64,000 nucleotides of DNA from Rhizobium sp. RCAM05350 (GTDB lineage Bacteria; Pseudomonadota; Alphaproteobacteria; Rhizobiales; Rhizobiaceae). Shown in pieces: positions 51,635-61,687 of this stretch (positions are counted from its first letter, which is position 1; each line of letters begins with the position of its first letter). The stretch lies in contig CP087974.1 in NCBI GenBank assembly GCA_024426085.1, positions 2,480,001 through 2,544,000 of the forward strand. The letters run 5' to 3'. The notes under the pieces were generated by a model that was given only the letters and a program-made list of their open reading frames with translations, had not been told where the DNA came from and searched no databases. A program made the position numbers and the translations under genes.

Positions 51635-52300
51635 ATGATGAAGAAAATCGCCGTACTGGCCATCGCCGCAGTCTATCTTTCGGGCTGCACCACGACCGAC
51701 CCGTATACGGGCGAGCAGAAGATGTCGAACACCGCCGGCGGCGCGTTGATCGGCGCAGGCCTGGGTGCGGCAACCGGCCTCCTGGTCGGCGGCAGCGCTG
51801 CCGGACGGCGCGATGCAGCCCTCGTCGGCGCCGGGATCGGCGCGCTGGGTGGCGGCCTGATCGGCAACTACATGGACAGCCAGGAATCCGAACTGCGCGC
51901 ACAGCTGCAGAACACCGGTGTTTCGGTCACCCGCGTCGGCGACCGCATCGTTCTGAACATGCCGGAAAACATCACCTTCGCCACCGACCAGGACCAGATG
52001 AACCCCAGCGCCTATCCGACGCTGGACTCGGTCGTGATCGTGCTGCGCAAGTTCAACAAGACGTTGATCGATGTCGACGGCCATACGGATCCGACCGGCA
52101 GCGCCAGCCACAACCAGGGCCTTTCGGAACGGCGCGCCATATCGGTCGCCAATTATCTCGGATCGCGCGGTGTTGATCAGCGCCGCATGTCGGCGGTCGG
52201 CTACGGCCCCGACCGGCCAATCGCATCGAATGCCAGCCCGGCAGGACGCGCGCAGAACCGCCGCGTCGAAATCTCGATCGCTCCGATCAAACAGGGCTGA
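51635..52300 (+). CDS. OmpA-family lipoprotein with glycine-zipper
   Basis: A protein of 221 residues. The lipoprotein signal MMKKIAVLAIAAVYLSGC has the lipobox LSGC. A Gly-rich zipper follows (NTAGGALIGAGLGAATGLLV, ALVGAGIGALGGGLIGN), then an OmpA peptidoglycan-binding domain with VDGHTDPTGSASHNQGLSER, VANYLGSRGVDQRRM and GRAQNRRVEISI. It probably sits in the outer membrane and tethers it to murein, as for YiaD-type proteins. The ATG at 51635 or 51638 would serve. A terminator follows. The frame is intact. Confidence 0.9.
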   Translation: MMKKIAVLAIAAVYLSGCTTTDPYTGEQKMSNTAGGALIGAGLGAATGLLVGGSAAGRRDAALVGAGIGALGGGLIGNYMDSQESELRAQLQNTGVSVTRVGDRIVLNMPENITFATDQDQMNPSAYPTLDSVVIVLRKFNKTLIDVDGHTDPTGSASHNQGLSERRAISVANYLGSRGVDQRRMSAVGYGPDRPIASNASPAGRAQNRRVEISIAPIKQG

Positions 52301-52321
52301 TCCGGGCTTATCACCTTCAAA

Positions 52322-52352
52322 AGCCGGCCTCTGCAAAGCGGCCGGTTTTTTT
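52322..52352 (+). terminator. Intrinsic terminator after the OmpA lipoprotein gene
   Basis: CCGGCC pairs with GGCCGG over a loop of ten bases and is followed by TTTTTTTG, 22 bases past the stop codon. Confidence 0.85.
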
Positions 52353-52488
52353 GTGCGCGAGATTCACATCCGAGGCCGCATAGAACCAAAAATGGCCCCT
52401 GACCGTGTGCCCATGTCCACCCCCGCACCATTGACGCGAGGAGCGTTGCAAACTTAAAGTTGACCGTTGCGAATGTGAGCAGATCTGA

Positions 52489-53587
52489 ATGCGCGTCAAC
52501 GCCGGACTCCTCTCTCAAGCGCTGGACCAGGTCCAGGCTGCAATTTTTGAACCCTCCCTGTGGCTGCCGACAATCGAGGCCATCAGCAGGGCGAGCGGCG
52601 CTTTGGGTGCCAACATCATGGAACCCTCCGGACACGGCAGATTCGGCGCAGCATTCACCACGGAAAACCTCGACGCGCTTCTGGAAGGCTATGTGCGCGA
52701 CGACTGGGGGTCGCGGGATTTTCGCGCGATGCTTCCTGCAGCCGCTCCACCGTGCAGGTGTAGTGCTTGAAACCGACTTCGTCTCGAAGGATCAGTTCGA
52801 CCACCACGATTACTATCGATTCATGAGAAAATACGGCGTTGGCGATTGTGTTCTGATGGATATCTCCGTGGGCAAGGACACGCTGTATTTCGTCCTCCAA
52901 AACAGCCTGGCGGACGATTCCCCCCAGACGAGGGACATGCCGCATTTCCATGCCATCCGAACACGGCTCCTGACGGCCGTGCAGCTCGCCCAGCATATCG
53001 ACGCCAGCAAGGTCACCGGCATGGCAGCCGCTTTCCAGACCTCGAATATCGGCTGCATCTTCTTCGACCGGAAAGGCCTCGTTACGCTGACGAACCCGAA
53101 GGCCGACGCGCTGTTTTCGGATGACTTACGCATTTCAAGAGGCGAGGTGCGCGCTGGCTCCGCGAATGAGACTGCGCGCTTCCATCGCGAGCTCAAAATC
53201 GCGCTGCAGGCACCCGGGCCTACCGCCGAGACATTGTCTGCCGTTCGTCTGTCGCGCACCGGCAAGCGGCCGCTCATCGTCCGCTTTGAACGGTTTGGCA
53301 CGCAACTCACCGACGTATTTTCGCATTCCTGCGCCATGGCGCTGATCGAGGATCCGGACGAGGAGGTGCGGCTGAAGCCGGAAACACTGATGACGCTGTT
53401 CGACCTGACCCCGGCGGAAACAAGGATATCATTGCTCGTCGCCAGCGGCATGAGCGCCGTCAACATCGCCAGCCAATACGGGCTCGGCTATGAAACGGTC
53501 AAAAGTCATATCCGGTCGATATTCCAGAAAACCGGCACCGGCAGGCAATCGGAACTCAGCGCCCTGTTCGGCAAAATCCGCCTTTAA
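52489..53587 (+). CDS. LuxR-type HTH transcriptional regulator (one indel)
   Basis: A regulator of about 366 residues. The C-terminal LuxR/NarL helix-turn-helix reads LTPAETRISLLVASGMSAVN then IASQYGLGYETVKSHIRSIF and QKTGTGRQSELSALF. The N-terminal 290 residues form a PAS-like sensor region (TSNIGCIFFDRKGLVTLTNP) without a receiver domain or autoinducer-binding motif. An extra base between about 52730 and 52765 joins the first 80 codons to the rest. It overlaps the convergent epmB stop by four bases. Signal and targets are unknown. Confidence 0.8.
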
Positions 53588-54654
53588 CGAGGCTGGTTCT
53601 TTGCCGACGCCGGCGGATAGGCATGGGTTTCGCCATTGAAATCCGAAACCGTGTAGCAGCCGCCGCCATTGTCCTCGATGGTGGAGGCGCTGATCACCGT
53701 CTTGCCGTGGCCGCCGGGAATATCGAGGATATAGGCCGGCTGGCAGAGGCCGGAGACGCGGCCGCGCAGGGAGGCGACAAGCGCCTGTCCCTCCTCGATC
53801 GTCAGGCGAAAATGGCTGGTTCCGGGTGCGAGATCCGGATGGTGCAGGTAATAGGGTTTGATGCGGTTTTCGACGAAGGCGCGCATCAACGCCGCCAGCG
53901 TCTCCGGATCGTCATTGACGCCCTTGAGCAGCACCGACTGGCTGACCATGACGATACCGCCATCGACCAGCCGAGCGCAGGCGGCGCGCGCTTCGGCGGT
54001 CAACTCGCGCGGATGGTTGGCGTGCAGTGCAAGATAAGTGGTCTTGCCGCTGGCCTTCAGGGCGGCGATCAAGGCGCCATCCACGCGCTCCGGCTCGACG
54101 ACCGGCACGCGGGTGTGAAAACGGACGATCTTCACATGGTCGATATCGGCCAGACGCTCCGTGAGCGACGCCAGCCTTCGCGGCGACAGCACCAGCGGAT
54201 CGCCGCCGGTGAGGATGACTTCCCAAATCTCCGGATGATCGGCAATATAGGCAAACGCATTGTCCATCGCCTGCGATGCAAGTGTGCCGAGACCCTGCGG
54301 ACCAACCATTTCGCGGCGAAAACAGAAGCGGCAATAGACCGGGCAGACATGCACGGCCTTCAACAGAACCCGATCCGGATACCGATGGACGATACCTTCG
54401 ACAGGACTGTGGGCGCCATCGCCGATCGGGTCCTCGCGCTCTTCCGGCAGACGCAGCAGTTCCGCCGCATCGGGGATGAACTGGCGGGCGATCGGATCAT
54501 TGGGATCGTTGGGGTCGATCAGGGCGGATATTGCCGGTGTGACTGCGACCGCATAGCGGGCGGCAACGTCGTCCAGCCCGGCACGCCGGTCAGCGGCGAC
54601 CAGCCCCGCAGCCTCCAGATCATCGATCGTTTTCAGGGAACGAAGCGCGGTCAC
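53584..54654 (-). CDS. epmB: EF-P lysine 2,3-aminomutase
   Basis: A radical SAM, PLP-dependent enzyme that converts (S)-alpha-lysine to (R)-beta-lysine for EF-P modification. The 356-residue protein has the CxxxCxxC cluster in VHVCPVYCRFCFRRE (Cys104, 108, 111), the motif LTGGDPLVLSPRRL, and PGTSHFRLTIEEGQALVASL near the C terminus. The frame is intact. It overlaps epmA by four bases (ATGA at 54651-54654), with efp divergent 1.3 kb away, so the EF-P role is preferred over catabolic KamA. Confidence 0.9.
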   Translation of the reverse strand: MTALRSLKTIDDLEAAGLVAADRRAGLDDVAARYAVAVTPAISALIDPNDPNDPIARQFIPDAAELLRLPEEREDPIGDGAHSPVEGIVHRYPDRVLLKAVHVCPVYCRFCFRREMVGPQGLGTLASQAMDNAFAYIADHPEIWEVILTGGDPLVLSPRRLASLTERLADIDHVKIVRFHTRVPVVEPERVDGALIAALKASGKTTYLALHANHPRELTAEARAACARLVDGGIVMVSQSVLLKGVNDDPETLAALMRAFVENRIKPYYLHHPDLAPGTSHFRLTIEEGQALVASLRGRVSGLCQPAYILDIPGGHGKTVISASTIEDNGGGCYTVSDFNGETHAYPPASAKNQPR

Positions 54655-55722
54655 TTGCGGCCCTCGCCCATTGCCTCGGTCTCCGCCACCGGTGCCCAGA
54701 TCACCTGATCGATCCGCGATGCGCCGGTTGCCAACATCACCAATCGGTCGAAGCCAAGCGCGCTGCCGCTGGCCTGCGGCATGATCTCGAGTGCCTTCAG
54801 AAAATCCTCGTCCAGCGGATAGGTCTCGCCATAGACACGTAGTTTCTCCGCCATTTCCATGCCGAAACGGCGGCGCTGCTCGGCGGCATCGGTGAGTTCG
54901 CCGAAGGCATTGGCCAGCTCGACACCACAGGCATAGAGCTCGAACCGTTCAGCGACGTGCGGATCGTGCGGCGTCGGCCGCGCCAGCGCTGCCTCGGCGA
55001 CCGGATACTCGTAGAGGATCGTTGCCCGGCCAAAGCCAAGATTGGGCTCGACCTTCTCGACGATCACCCGGCTGAACATATCGGCCCAGGTATCATCCAC
55101 GGCAACCCGCAGCCCGGCGACGCGAAGGGGTTTCGGCGAGCATCTCCCGGTCGGTTTCGCCACTGCGGTCGATGGAGGAGAGAAGATCGACGCCCGCGAA
55201 ACGCTCGAAGGCTTCAGCGACCGTGATGCGCTCCGGCGCGACAAACGGATCGGCCTGCGCTCCCCGATAGATCAGCTGGGTTGCACCCACAGTTTCGGCC
55301 GCAAGACCGAGCATTTCAGCACAATCGCGCATCAGCGCATCATAGGTTTCGCCAGTCCGGTACCATTCCAGCATGGTGAATTCAGGGTGATGCAGCGGCC
55401 CGCGCTCACGATTGCGATAGACATGGGCGAAGCAGGCGATGCGCTGTTCACCCGCCGACAGCAGTTTCTTGCAGGCAAATTCCGGCGAGGTGTGGAGGTA
55501 GAGCGGCGCGGTGCTGCCGTCGTGATGGATAGCCTGCGTTGCAAAGGCATGCAGATGCGCCTCGTTGCCCGGCGACACCTGCAGCGTCGCGGTATCGACC
55601 TCGATGAAATCGTGCGCGGCGAAGAAACCGCGCAAGGCCGCCTGAATCCGGTTGCGGCCGATCAGGAAACCACGGCGGTCGGCATGGACGTCGGGCGTCC
55701 ACCAAGGGGAGGCAGCAGGCAT
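54651..55722 (-). CDS. epmA: EF-P--lysine lysyltransferase (one indel)
   Basis: A truncated class II lysyl-tRNA synthetase paralogue that attaches beta-lysine to EF-P. The protein is about 356 residues. It has FFAAHDFIEVDTATLQVSPG, YLHTSPEFACKKLLSAGEQR, HHPEFTMLEWYRTGETYDAL and the class II motif 3 region ALGFDRLVMLATG; there is no anticodon-binding domain, as expected for EpmA (GenX/PoxA). An extra C near 55130 shifts the frame. The ATG at 55722 (PAASPWWTPDVHADRR) matches family starts but has a weak ribosome site. Confidence 0.9.
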
Positions 55723-55921
55723 GGAGGTCGTGTTTCCGTTTTCTCGGGCAGTCGATATTTTGCGGCACTTGCACGGGTTTCTTCGAGCCTGATCCGCCGT
55801 CACACTGGCAATTTGCCCAAATATAGGATAGGTGCGGCCCGAAAACGCATTCTGGCGTCTGTGACGCGCATATTTCGTGCGCTCCTCTACGACGCATCCA
55901 GCTCAGTTACAAGGAAGACTT

Positions 55922-56491
55922 ATGGTCAAGGTAATCGCCTCTTCAGTCCGCAAGGGCAATGTTCTCGAAGTCGACGGCAAGCTCTATGCCGTTCTGACCG
56001 CTGCGAACTTTCATCCCGGCAAGGGCACGCCTGTGACCCAGGTGGACATGCGCCGCATCTCGGACGGTGTGAAGGTTTCCGAACGCTGGCGCACCACCGA
56101 ACAGGTGGAGCGCGCCTTCGTCGAGGACAGCGAACATACCTTCCTTTATGAGGACGGCGAAGGCTTCCATTTCATGAACCCGCAGAACTACGACCAGGTC
56201 GCCGTTTCGCCTGATGTCGTCGGTGACGACAAGGCCTATCTCCAGGAGGGCATGTCCGTTCAGCTGAAGATGTTCGAAGGCCTGGCGCTGGCGCTGGAGC
56301 TACCGACCCGTATGACGCTCGAAGTTGCCGAGACCGAGCCGGTCGTCAAGGGCCAGACGGCGTCGTCGTCCTACAAGCCGGCAATCCTGACCAATGGCGT
56401 GCGCACCATGGTTCCGCCGCATATCGGCGTCGGCACCCGCGTCGTCATCCTGACGGAAGACGCATCCTATGTGGAACGCGCCAAGGACTGA
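55922..56491 (+). CDS. efp: Elongation factor P
   Basis: EF-P rescues ribosomes stalled at polyproline. The 189-residue protein starts [20 protein letters not shown] and carries the modified Lys34 in [10 protein letters not shown], the lysine-type loop that EpmA and EpmB act on. The OB domains contain [19 protein letters not shown] and GASYKPA-like [27 protein letters not shown] precedes the ATG at 55922. The frame is intact. It is divergent from epmA-epmB, making a complete EF-P maturation locus except for the hydroxylase EpmC. Confidence 0.96.
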   Translation: MVKVIASSVRKGNVLEVDGKLYAVLTAANFHPGKGTPVTQVDMRRISDGVKVSERWRTTEQVERAFVEDSEHTFLYEDGEGFHFMNPQNYDQVAVSPDVVGDDKAYLQEGMSVQLKMFEGLALALELPTRMTLEVAETEPVVKGQTASSSYKPAILTNGVRTMVPPHIGVGTRVVILTEDASYVERAKD

Positions 56492-56510
56492 TCCTGATAT
56501 CCTGAATACA

Positions 56511-56541
56511 AAACGGGCGCGGCTTCAAACCGCGCCCGTTT
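56511..56541. terminator. Intrinsic terminator after efp
   Basis: A 12-base stem AAACGGGCGCGG/CCGCGCCCGTTT with a 7-base loop lies 20 bases past the efp stop and before the convergent gene at 56561. The A- and T-rich flanks allow use from both sides. Confidence 0.85.
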
Positions 56542-56560
56542 CCGTTTCCGCCGGAACCTT

Positions 56561-56889
56561 TCAGTGTTTCAATTCCGGATAGGCTTCAGACACCTCGTCA
56601 ACGCCTCTCAGCGTGCCGTCATAGCCTTCAAGCGTGACGCAAACGCTGGAATGAACATCAAGCACACCTTCGCGCCGCACCGCGATGCGTGATCCGTTGC
56701 TGCGCACCAGAACCGCATCCCCCTTGAAACCCTGCTTCAGCAACCAGTCACGCGGAGCATTCAAGCGAATGCGCACTTGGCTGGTTTCATCTTCCTGCGC
56801 GCCACGATCAATTCGTAGGAAACCGGCTCGCAATGGCCGTTGATTTCCAGCTTGCCCTGGCCACTGCCTTCGGCTGCGAATGTCAACAT
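56561..56889 (-). CDS. Small unknown protein (one indel)
   Basis: About 109 residues. The ATG at 56889 has a very strong ribosome site (AGGAGGAG). The first 30 residues read MLTFAAEGSGQGKLEINGHC then EPVSYELIV; after one missing base near 56800 the rest continues EDETSQVRIRLNAPRDWLLK and GSRIAVRREGVLDVHSSVCV. The beta-rich character and length suggest a small PilZ-like or similar barrel, but no PilZ RxxxR motif is seen, so no family is given. It is in the same direction as the YeaQ-type gene, 24 bp after it, so the two are probably cotranscribed. Confidence 0.6.
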
Positions 56890-56913
56890 TGCTGTTCTCC
56901 TCCTAAAGGACGG

Positions 56914-57165
56914 TTATCGACGGACGGCGCGACCGACCGCGATCAGAATGCAGGCGCCGATGCAGCCGATGACCAGATAGGCGAGCCAACCGGTGAAGCC
57001 CATTCCGGCAAAGGCGAGAATGGCGTTGAGGACAATGGCACCGACGATGCCGAGAATGATGTTCATGAACAGGCCCATGTTGGATTTCATGAACTGTTCT
57101 GCCAGCCACCCGGCAAACCCGCCGATGATGATCGCCACGATCCATCCTACGCCGTTGACGTCCAT
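56914..57165 (-). CDS. GlsB/YeaQ/YmgE family membrane protein
   Basis: A small inner-membrane protein of 83 residues with three helices: VGWIVAIIIGGFAGWLAEQF, LFMNIILGIVGAIVLNAILA and AYLVIGCIGACILIAVGRAV. This is the transglycosylase-associated/YeaQ family, often strongly induced under general stress. The ATG at 57165 follows GAGGACC. An EcfG-type promoter (57208-57232) lies 43 bases upstream, which fits stress control. The frame is intact. Confidence 0.88.
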   Translation of the reverse strand: MDVNGVGWIVAIIIGGFAGWLAEQFMKSNMGLFMNIILGIVGAIVLNAILAFAGMGFTGWLAYLVIGCIGACILIAVGRAVRR

Positions 57166-57207
57166 GTCTTGGTCCTCGTTTGAAACATAGCTCTTGCTGC
57201 AACCCAT

Positions 57208-57232
57208 AACGGCTTGACGGCCATTATGTTCC
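57208..57232 (-). promoter_or_regulatory. Candidate EcfG (general stress sigma) promoter
   Basis: On the minus strand GGAAC (57232-57228), a 16-base spacer, then CGTT (57211-57208). This fits the alphaproteobacterial EcfG consensus GGAAC-N16/17-CGTT, 43 bases ahead of the YeaQ-type start. Confidence 0.6.
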
Positions 57233-57361
57233 AGGCACGCAGGGAGCAGCATCAAATGCCCTTATATTAATCCGCACAAATATGAATTTGCCGGGGGATC
57301 CTGTATTCGCTAGAGCCGATGCGGGCATGGTCAGCACCGACCCCCGTGGGAGAACGACGCC

Positions 57362-58270
57362 TTGGATCAGCACGCAGTAGTACCGGCCAATACCAACGAA
57401 GGCCTCATTCCGCCTGCGACAACGCTGCCAAGCGTTGGTACAGCGGCCGCACTGACCGGCGGCCTGATGTGTCTTCTGTCGATGTCGAGCGTGCAGTTCG
57501 GTTCAGCACTTTCAGCGCCGGCGATTGCCGCCTATGGTCCTTTCGGCACCACCTGGCTGCGATTGGCCTGGGCCGCCGTTCTGCTTGCCATCATCGTGCG
57601 TCCGCCGATCCTGCGCTATTCGAAGGCACAGTGGCAGATGGCGGGACTGCTCGGCGTCAGCATGGCCGGCATGACGCTGTGTTTCTTTGCGGCAATCGAA
57701 CGGATTCCGCCTCGGGCTTGCCGTTGCCATCGATTTTCTCGGTCCGCTCGCCGTTGCGACCTTTGCCTTCGGCCTCGGCTGGCGGCTTGTCTGGCCGCTG
57801 ATCGCCGGTGGCGGTGTGCTTTTGCTGGCGCATGACGGCAATGGCTGGATCGGCAATTCCACCGGTATTCTCTTCGCCTTCGGTGCCGCCACGGGCTGGG
57901 GGCTTTACATCATCCTGATGAAGAAGGCCGGAAACGCCTTCGAAGGCCTGGAGGGCCTCTCCATGTCGCTGATCGTCGCGGCAGTCGTTGCCACGCCTTT
58001 CGGGCTGATGGATGCGCCACGCATGACGCTGGAGGGGGCGTCACGATCGCCGGTCTGGCGCTGCTTGTGCCGTTGATCCCATATGCGCTGGAAATGATCG
58101 CGCTGCGCCGGATGAGCACGTCTTCCTTCGGTATCCTGATGAGCCTGGAGCCGGCGCTCGGCGCGCTTGCGGGCTTTCTGGTACTCAGCCAGCCGATGAC
58201 CGCGCTGCAGATCACGGGGACCGTTCTCGTCGTTGCCGCCAGCGCCGGAGCCACCGCCACCGGCCGTTGA
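57362..58270 (+). CDS. EamA/DMT-superfamily exporter, RhtA type (two indels)
   Basis: A ten-helix drug/metabolite transporter of about 303 residues. It shows two EamA halves: LMCLLSMSSVQFGSALSAPA, GPFGTTWLRLAWAAVLLAII, then AVAIDFLGPLAVATFAFGLG, FAFGAATGWGLYIILMKKAG and SFGILMSLEPALGALAGFLV with the EP motif. The RhtA branch exports threonine/homoserine. The start is a TTG at 57362 behind GGGAGAACG. An extra C near 57708 and a missing G near 58037 cancel out. It lies 86 bp before cfa in the same direction. Confidence 0.83.
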
Positions 58271-58356
58271 AATGGCTAAGAATTATTGCCGCGCTTTTTG
58301 CAAACCCGGTGATAGAGTGCTGCTTCGCAAGCGTCGCTTTTTCCATTGAGGTGTGC

Positions 58357-59599
58357 ATGTTTCCACTATCGCATATGATGAAAGCCTTCATTCGCAAGGG
58401 CCAGCTGACCGTCATCGACGCGGATGGCAAACCACATGTTTTCAAGGGTGAGCCCGGTCCGGAAGTGACCATGCGGCTGACCGATCGCAAGCTCTACCGC
58501 ACCCTCGTCTTCAATTCCGAACTTGCCGCCGGCGAAGCCTATATGGACGGCACGCTGCGCTTCGAGGAAGGATCGACGCTGCGAGATTTCCTGACGCTGT
58601 TTTCGATCAACCGGCTGTCGCTCGGCTCCTACCCCATCCAGAAGGCACTCCGCGCCTTCAAGATGCGCTTCCTGCAAACGCCAACAGTCCAACGTCAAGG
58701 GTGAGGCCCAGCGCAACGTCGCCCATCACTACGACCTCGGCAACGACTTCTATAAACTCTTCCTCGATGAGCACATGCTCTACTCCTGCGCCTATTTCCG
58801 CGAACCGGACGAGACGCTGGAGCAGGCGCAACGCAACAAGCTGAGACTGCTGGCCTCCAAACTCTGCCTGCGGCCGGGCATGAAGGTGCTCGATATCGGC
58901 TGCGGCTGGGGGGATCTGGCGCTTTATCTCGCCCAGCTCGAAGATGTCGAGGTTCTGGGCGTTACCCTTTCCAAGGAACAGCAGGCGCTGGCGACGCAAC
59001 GCGCCAAGGATGCCGGGCTAGAAGGCCGCGTCCGCTTCGAGCTGCGCGACTATCGCGAGGTCGACGAGACCTTCGATCGCATCGTCTCGGTCGGCATGTT
59101 CGAGCATGTCGGCGTCAGCCACTACGACGAGTTCTTCAAGAAGCTGAACACATTGATGCCCGACGACGGGATTGCCGTGCTGCATTCGATCGGCCATATG
59201 AGCCCGCCCGGCATGGCCAGCGCCTGGCTGCGCAAATACATTTTTCCCGGTGCGTACTCCCCAGCCCTCTCCGAGGTTTTCGAAGTGGTGGAGCGCAACA
59301 GCCTGTGGGTCAGCGATCTCGAATTCCTGCGCGTGCACTATGCGACGACGCTCAAGCATTGGGTCGAGCGCTTCGAGAAGAACCGCGCAAAGGTCGTCGA
59401 GATGTATGACGAGCCCTTTGCCCGCATGTGGGAGTTCTACCTGATCAGCTGCGAAATGATGTTCCGTACCGGCAGCCAGCTGGTCTTTCACATGCAGCTG
59501 TCGCGTTCACGCGATGCAGCACCGATCGTGCGCGACTACATCACCGACCGGCAGAAGGCCTATATCGTGCGCGAACAGACGCTGAATATCACCCTATGA
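58357..59599 (+). CDS. cfa: Cyclopropane-fatty-acyl-phospholipid synthase (one indel)
   Basis: Methylates double bonds of unsaturated membrane lipids with SAM. The protein is about 413 residues. The N-terminal domain has FIRKGQLTVIDADGKPHVFK; the SAM domain shows VAHHYDLGNDFYKLFLDEHM, LYSCAYFREPDETLEQAQRN, VLDIGCGWGDLALYL and SVGMFEHVGVSHYDEFFKKL. The C terminus has FYLISCEMMFRTGSQLVFHM. An extra base near 58690 disrupts it. The ATG at 58357 follows GAGG. Its product complements the fabA/fabB unsaturated lipids. The 3' end overlaps the convergent hydrolase gene by 11 bases. Confidence 0.92.
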
Positions 59600-60430
59600 G
59601 GGGCTGGTTCTCTATGATCGCCTGATCTTCGTCCGCCTGCCATTGCAGCCGCTTGTAGTCGAAGCCGTATTCCAGCGTCGGCTTCACCACGGCGAAATAG
59701 GGCGAGAGATCGAAATCGCGCGGCGTATAGAGCGAATGATGGCGGATATGCAGGACTTCGGCGCGGGAATAGGTCGATGTTGCCGACGCCCGGCCGGGCG
59801 CGCGGGTGATCTCCGGCAGGATCGGATAGCGGATCTGCTCGAAGGCCTGCGCAATCAGCGTCGAGCAAATGGCGCGTGTCGGATCGCCAGAACCGAAAGC
59901 CAGCATGCGGCGGCGAAAACGCACCGGCACCGGTGGTGTCGGCACGAAATAGCGCAGCATGTCGAAAATGTTCTTCATGTCGTATTTCAGACCCAGCCGT
60001 GAGATCATGAAGGACAGGACCGTATTGTGGTCATCCGGCGTCAACCCGACGGGCCGGCAGATGCGGGTATTGTAGGTGCAGTATTTTCTAAGCGGCACCT
60101 GCAACGCAGCCCTCGCCCAGATTGACCTCGATCAGTTGCGGCCGATCGATGACCGGCAGTGTTGCCTGATCGAGCGTCAACGGGATTTCGTCGCCGGCGA
60201 AGAAGGTTGCGTGCGACCATGTCGACTGGGTGAGATATTTGATCGTGTTCGAAACCTTGTGATTGCCCTCGATCAGCAGGATGTCCCCCGGCCGCAGCGT
60301 CCGGGCCAGGGTTTCGGGATCGGATGGCGTGTAGGGCTCTGTAACCTGACGTCTTCGCCGTCAGCTTTCCTGCCAGCGCCATACCGATGCGATCGAGAAG
60401 CGTATCCTTGCTGGTTAGAAGCGGGTTCAT
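59589..60430 (-). CDS. YiiX/YebB-like permuted NlpC/P60 cysteine hydrolase (two indels)
   Basis: A protein of about 280 residues of the permuted papain-like group. The His is in STWSHATFFAGDE, preceded by LRPGDILLIEGNHKVSNTIK; the Cys is in TRAICSTLIAQAFEQIRYPI. YDMKNIFDMLRYF and NTRICRPVGL fit the family. Extra bases near 60342 and 60090 put the middle third (EPYTPSDPETLARTL to GEG) in a third frame. Members are lipid- or amide-directed hydrolases with uncertain substrates. No signal peptide is seen. The start ATG is at 60430. Confidence 0.8.
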
Positions 60431-60519
60431 GCGAAAGCAGCCTTCTTCCGGACGTTCATCCTGCTGTTTATGTAGGAATTTATCCTGCCGCCTGTCGAGT
60501 CAAACTGCCCCGTTTGGGG

Positions 60520-60563
60520 TTGACCTTCGCATGATGCAGACCTAGATTTAGAATTATTCTAAA
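60520..60563 (+). promoter_or_regulatory. mbfA promoter with perfect Irr box (ICE)
   Basis: TTTAGAATTATTCTAAA at 60547-60563 is a perfect palindrome that fits the ICE consensus for Irr. TTGACC at 60520-60525 with a 17-base spacer gives TAGATT at 60543-60548 as -10, so the box overlaps the -10. Irr bound here would block polymerase under low iron. Confidence 0.82.
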
Positions 60564-60579
60564 CTAGGTTGTTCGCATC

Positions 60580-61567
60580 ATGTTTTCCCTGCCTGCTTTC
60601 TCGCTCCAAACGCCCGCTGTCCTCGCTCTCGGAGCAGGAGGTTCTGGCGCTCGCCATCTCCTCCGAAGAAGACGACAGCCGCATCTATCTTGCCTATGCC
60701 GACGCGCTGAAAGACAGATATCCGGATTCCGCCAAGGTCTTCGAAGACATGGCGGACGTAGAAAACACCCACAAGACTATGCTGATCGACATGCACCGCC
60801 GCCGGTTCGGCGAACGCATTCCGCTGATCCGGCGCGAACATGTCAGCGGCTTCCTCGCCCGCAAGCCGGACTGGTTGCGCCATAACCAATCGCTCGACGC
60901 CATGCGGCGCGAGGCGGAGGCCATGGAAACGCAGGCCTATAATTTCTATGTCGCGGCGGCGAAGAACACATCCGATGCCTCTACGCGGCAGCTGCTCGGC
61001 GATCTGGCGCTGGCCGAACAGGGCCATGAGGACATTGCCCGCATGCTGGCGGACAAGCATGTGCCGGAAGGCACGCGAAAAAAGGAGGACGAAAAGGCCC
61101 ACCGCCAGTTCCTGCTCACCTATGTGCAGCCGGGTCTCGCCGGGTTGATGGACGGCTCGGTCTCGACGCTGGCGCCGATCTTCGCCGCCGCCTTTGCCAC
61201 CCAGGACACCTGGCAGACCTTTCTGGTGGGCCTGTCCGCATCGGTTGGCGCCGGCATATCCATGGGCTTTACCGAAGCAGCGCATGACGATGGCAAGCTC
61301 TCGGGGCGCGGCTCTCCGGTCAAGCGCGGCCTGGCCTGCGGCATCATGACGACGCTCGGCGGCCTAGGCCACGCCCTGCCCTATCTCATCCCTGCATTTC
61401 TGGACCACGACGATCACTGCTGGCATCATCGTCTTCTTCGAACTCTGGGCCATCGCCTTCATCCAGAACAAATACATGGAAACGCCGTTTTTGTGCATGG
61501 CTTTCCAGGTCGTGCTCGGGGGGTAGCCTGGTGCTGGCGGCAGGGTGTGTTGATTGGGAATGCTTGA
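60580..61567 (+). CDS. mbfA: Membrane-bound ferritin MbfA (four indels)
   Basis: An iron/hydrogen-peroxide resistance protein that exports iron in rhizobia. The protein is about 329 residues. It has an N-terminal erythrin (ferritin-like) domain ([75 protein letters not shown] with Glu/His iron ligands) and a C-terminal VIT1-like membrane domain ([45 protein letters not shown]). The ATG at 60580 starts the gene; extra bases near 60598, 61402, 61524 and 61547 interrupt it. Irr control is indicated by the box at 60547. Confidence 0.88.
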
Positions 61568-61687
61568 TGAGGGCAGGATCGGATGCCCGGCCATCACCTT
61601 AATCTGGGACAGCCACGACAATGCACTTCATAAATATACCAATATTCCTTGGTGCATGAAGCATGTGTTCGATTCCGAGGAGGAATT

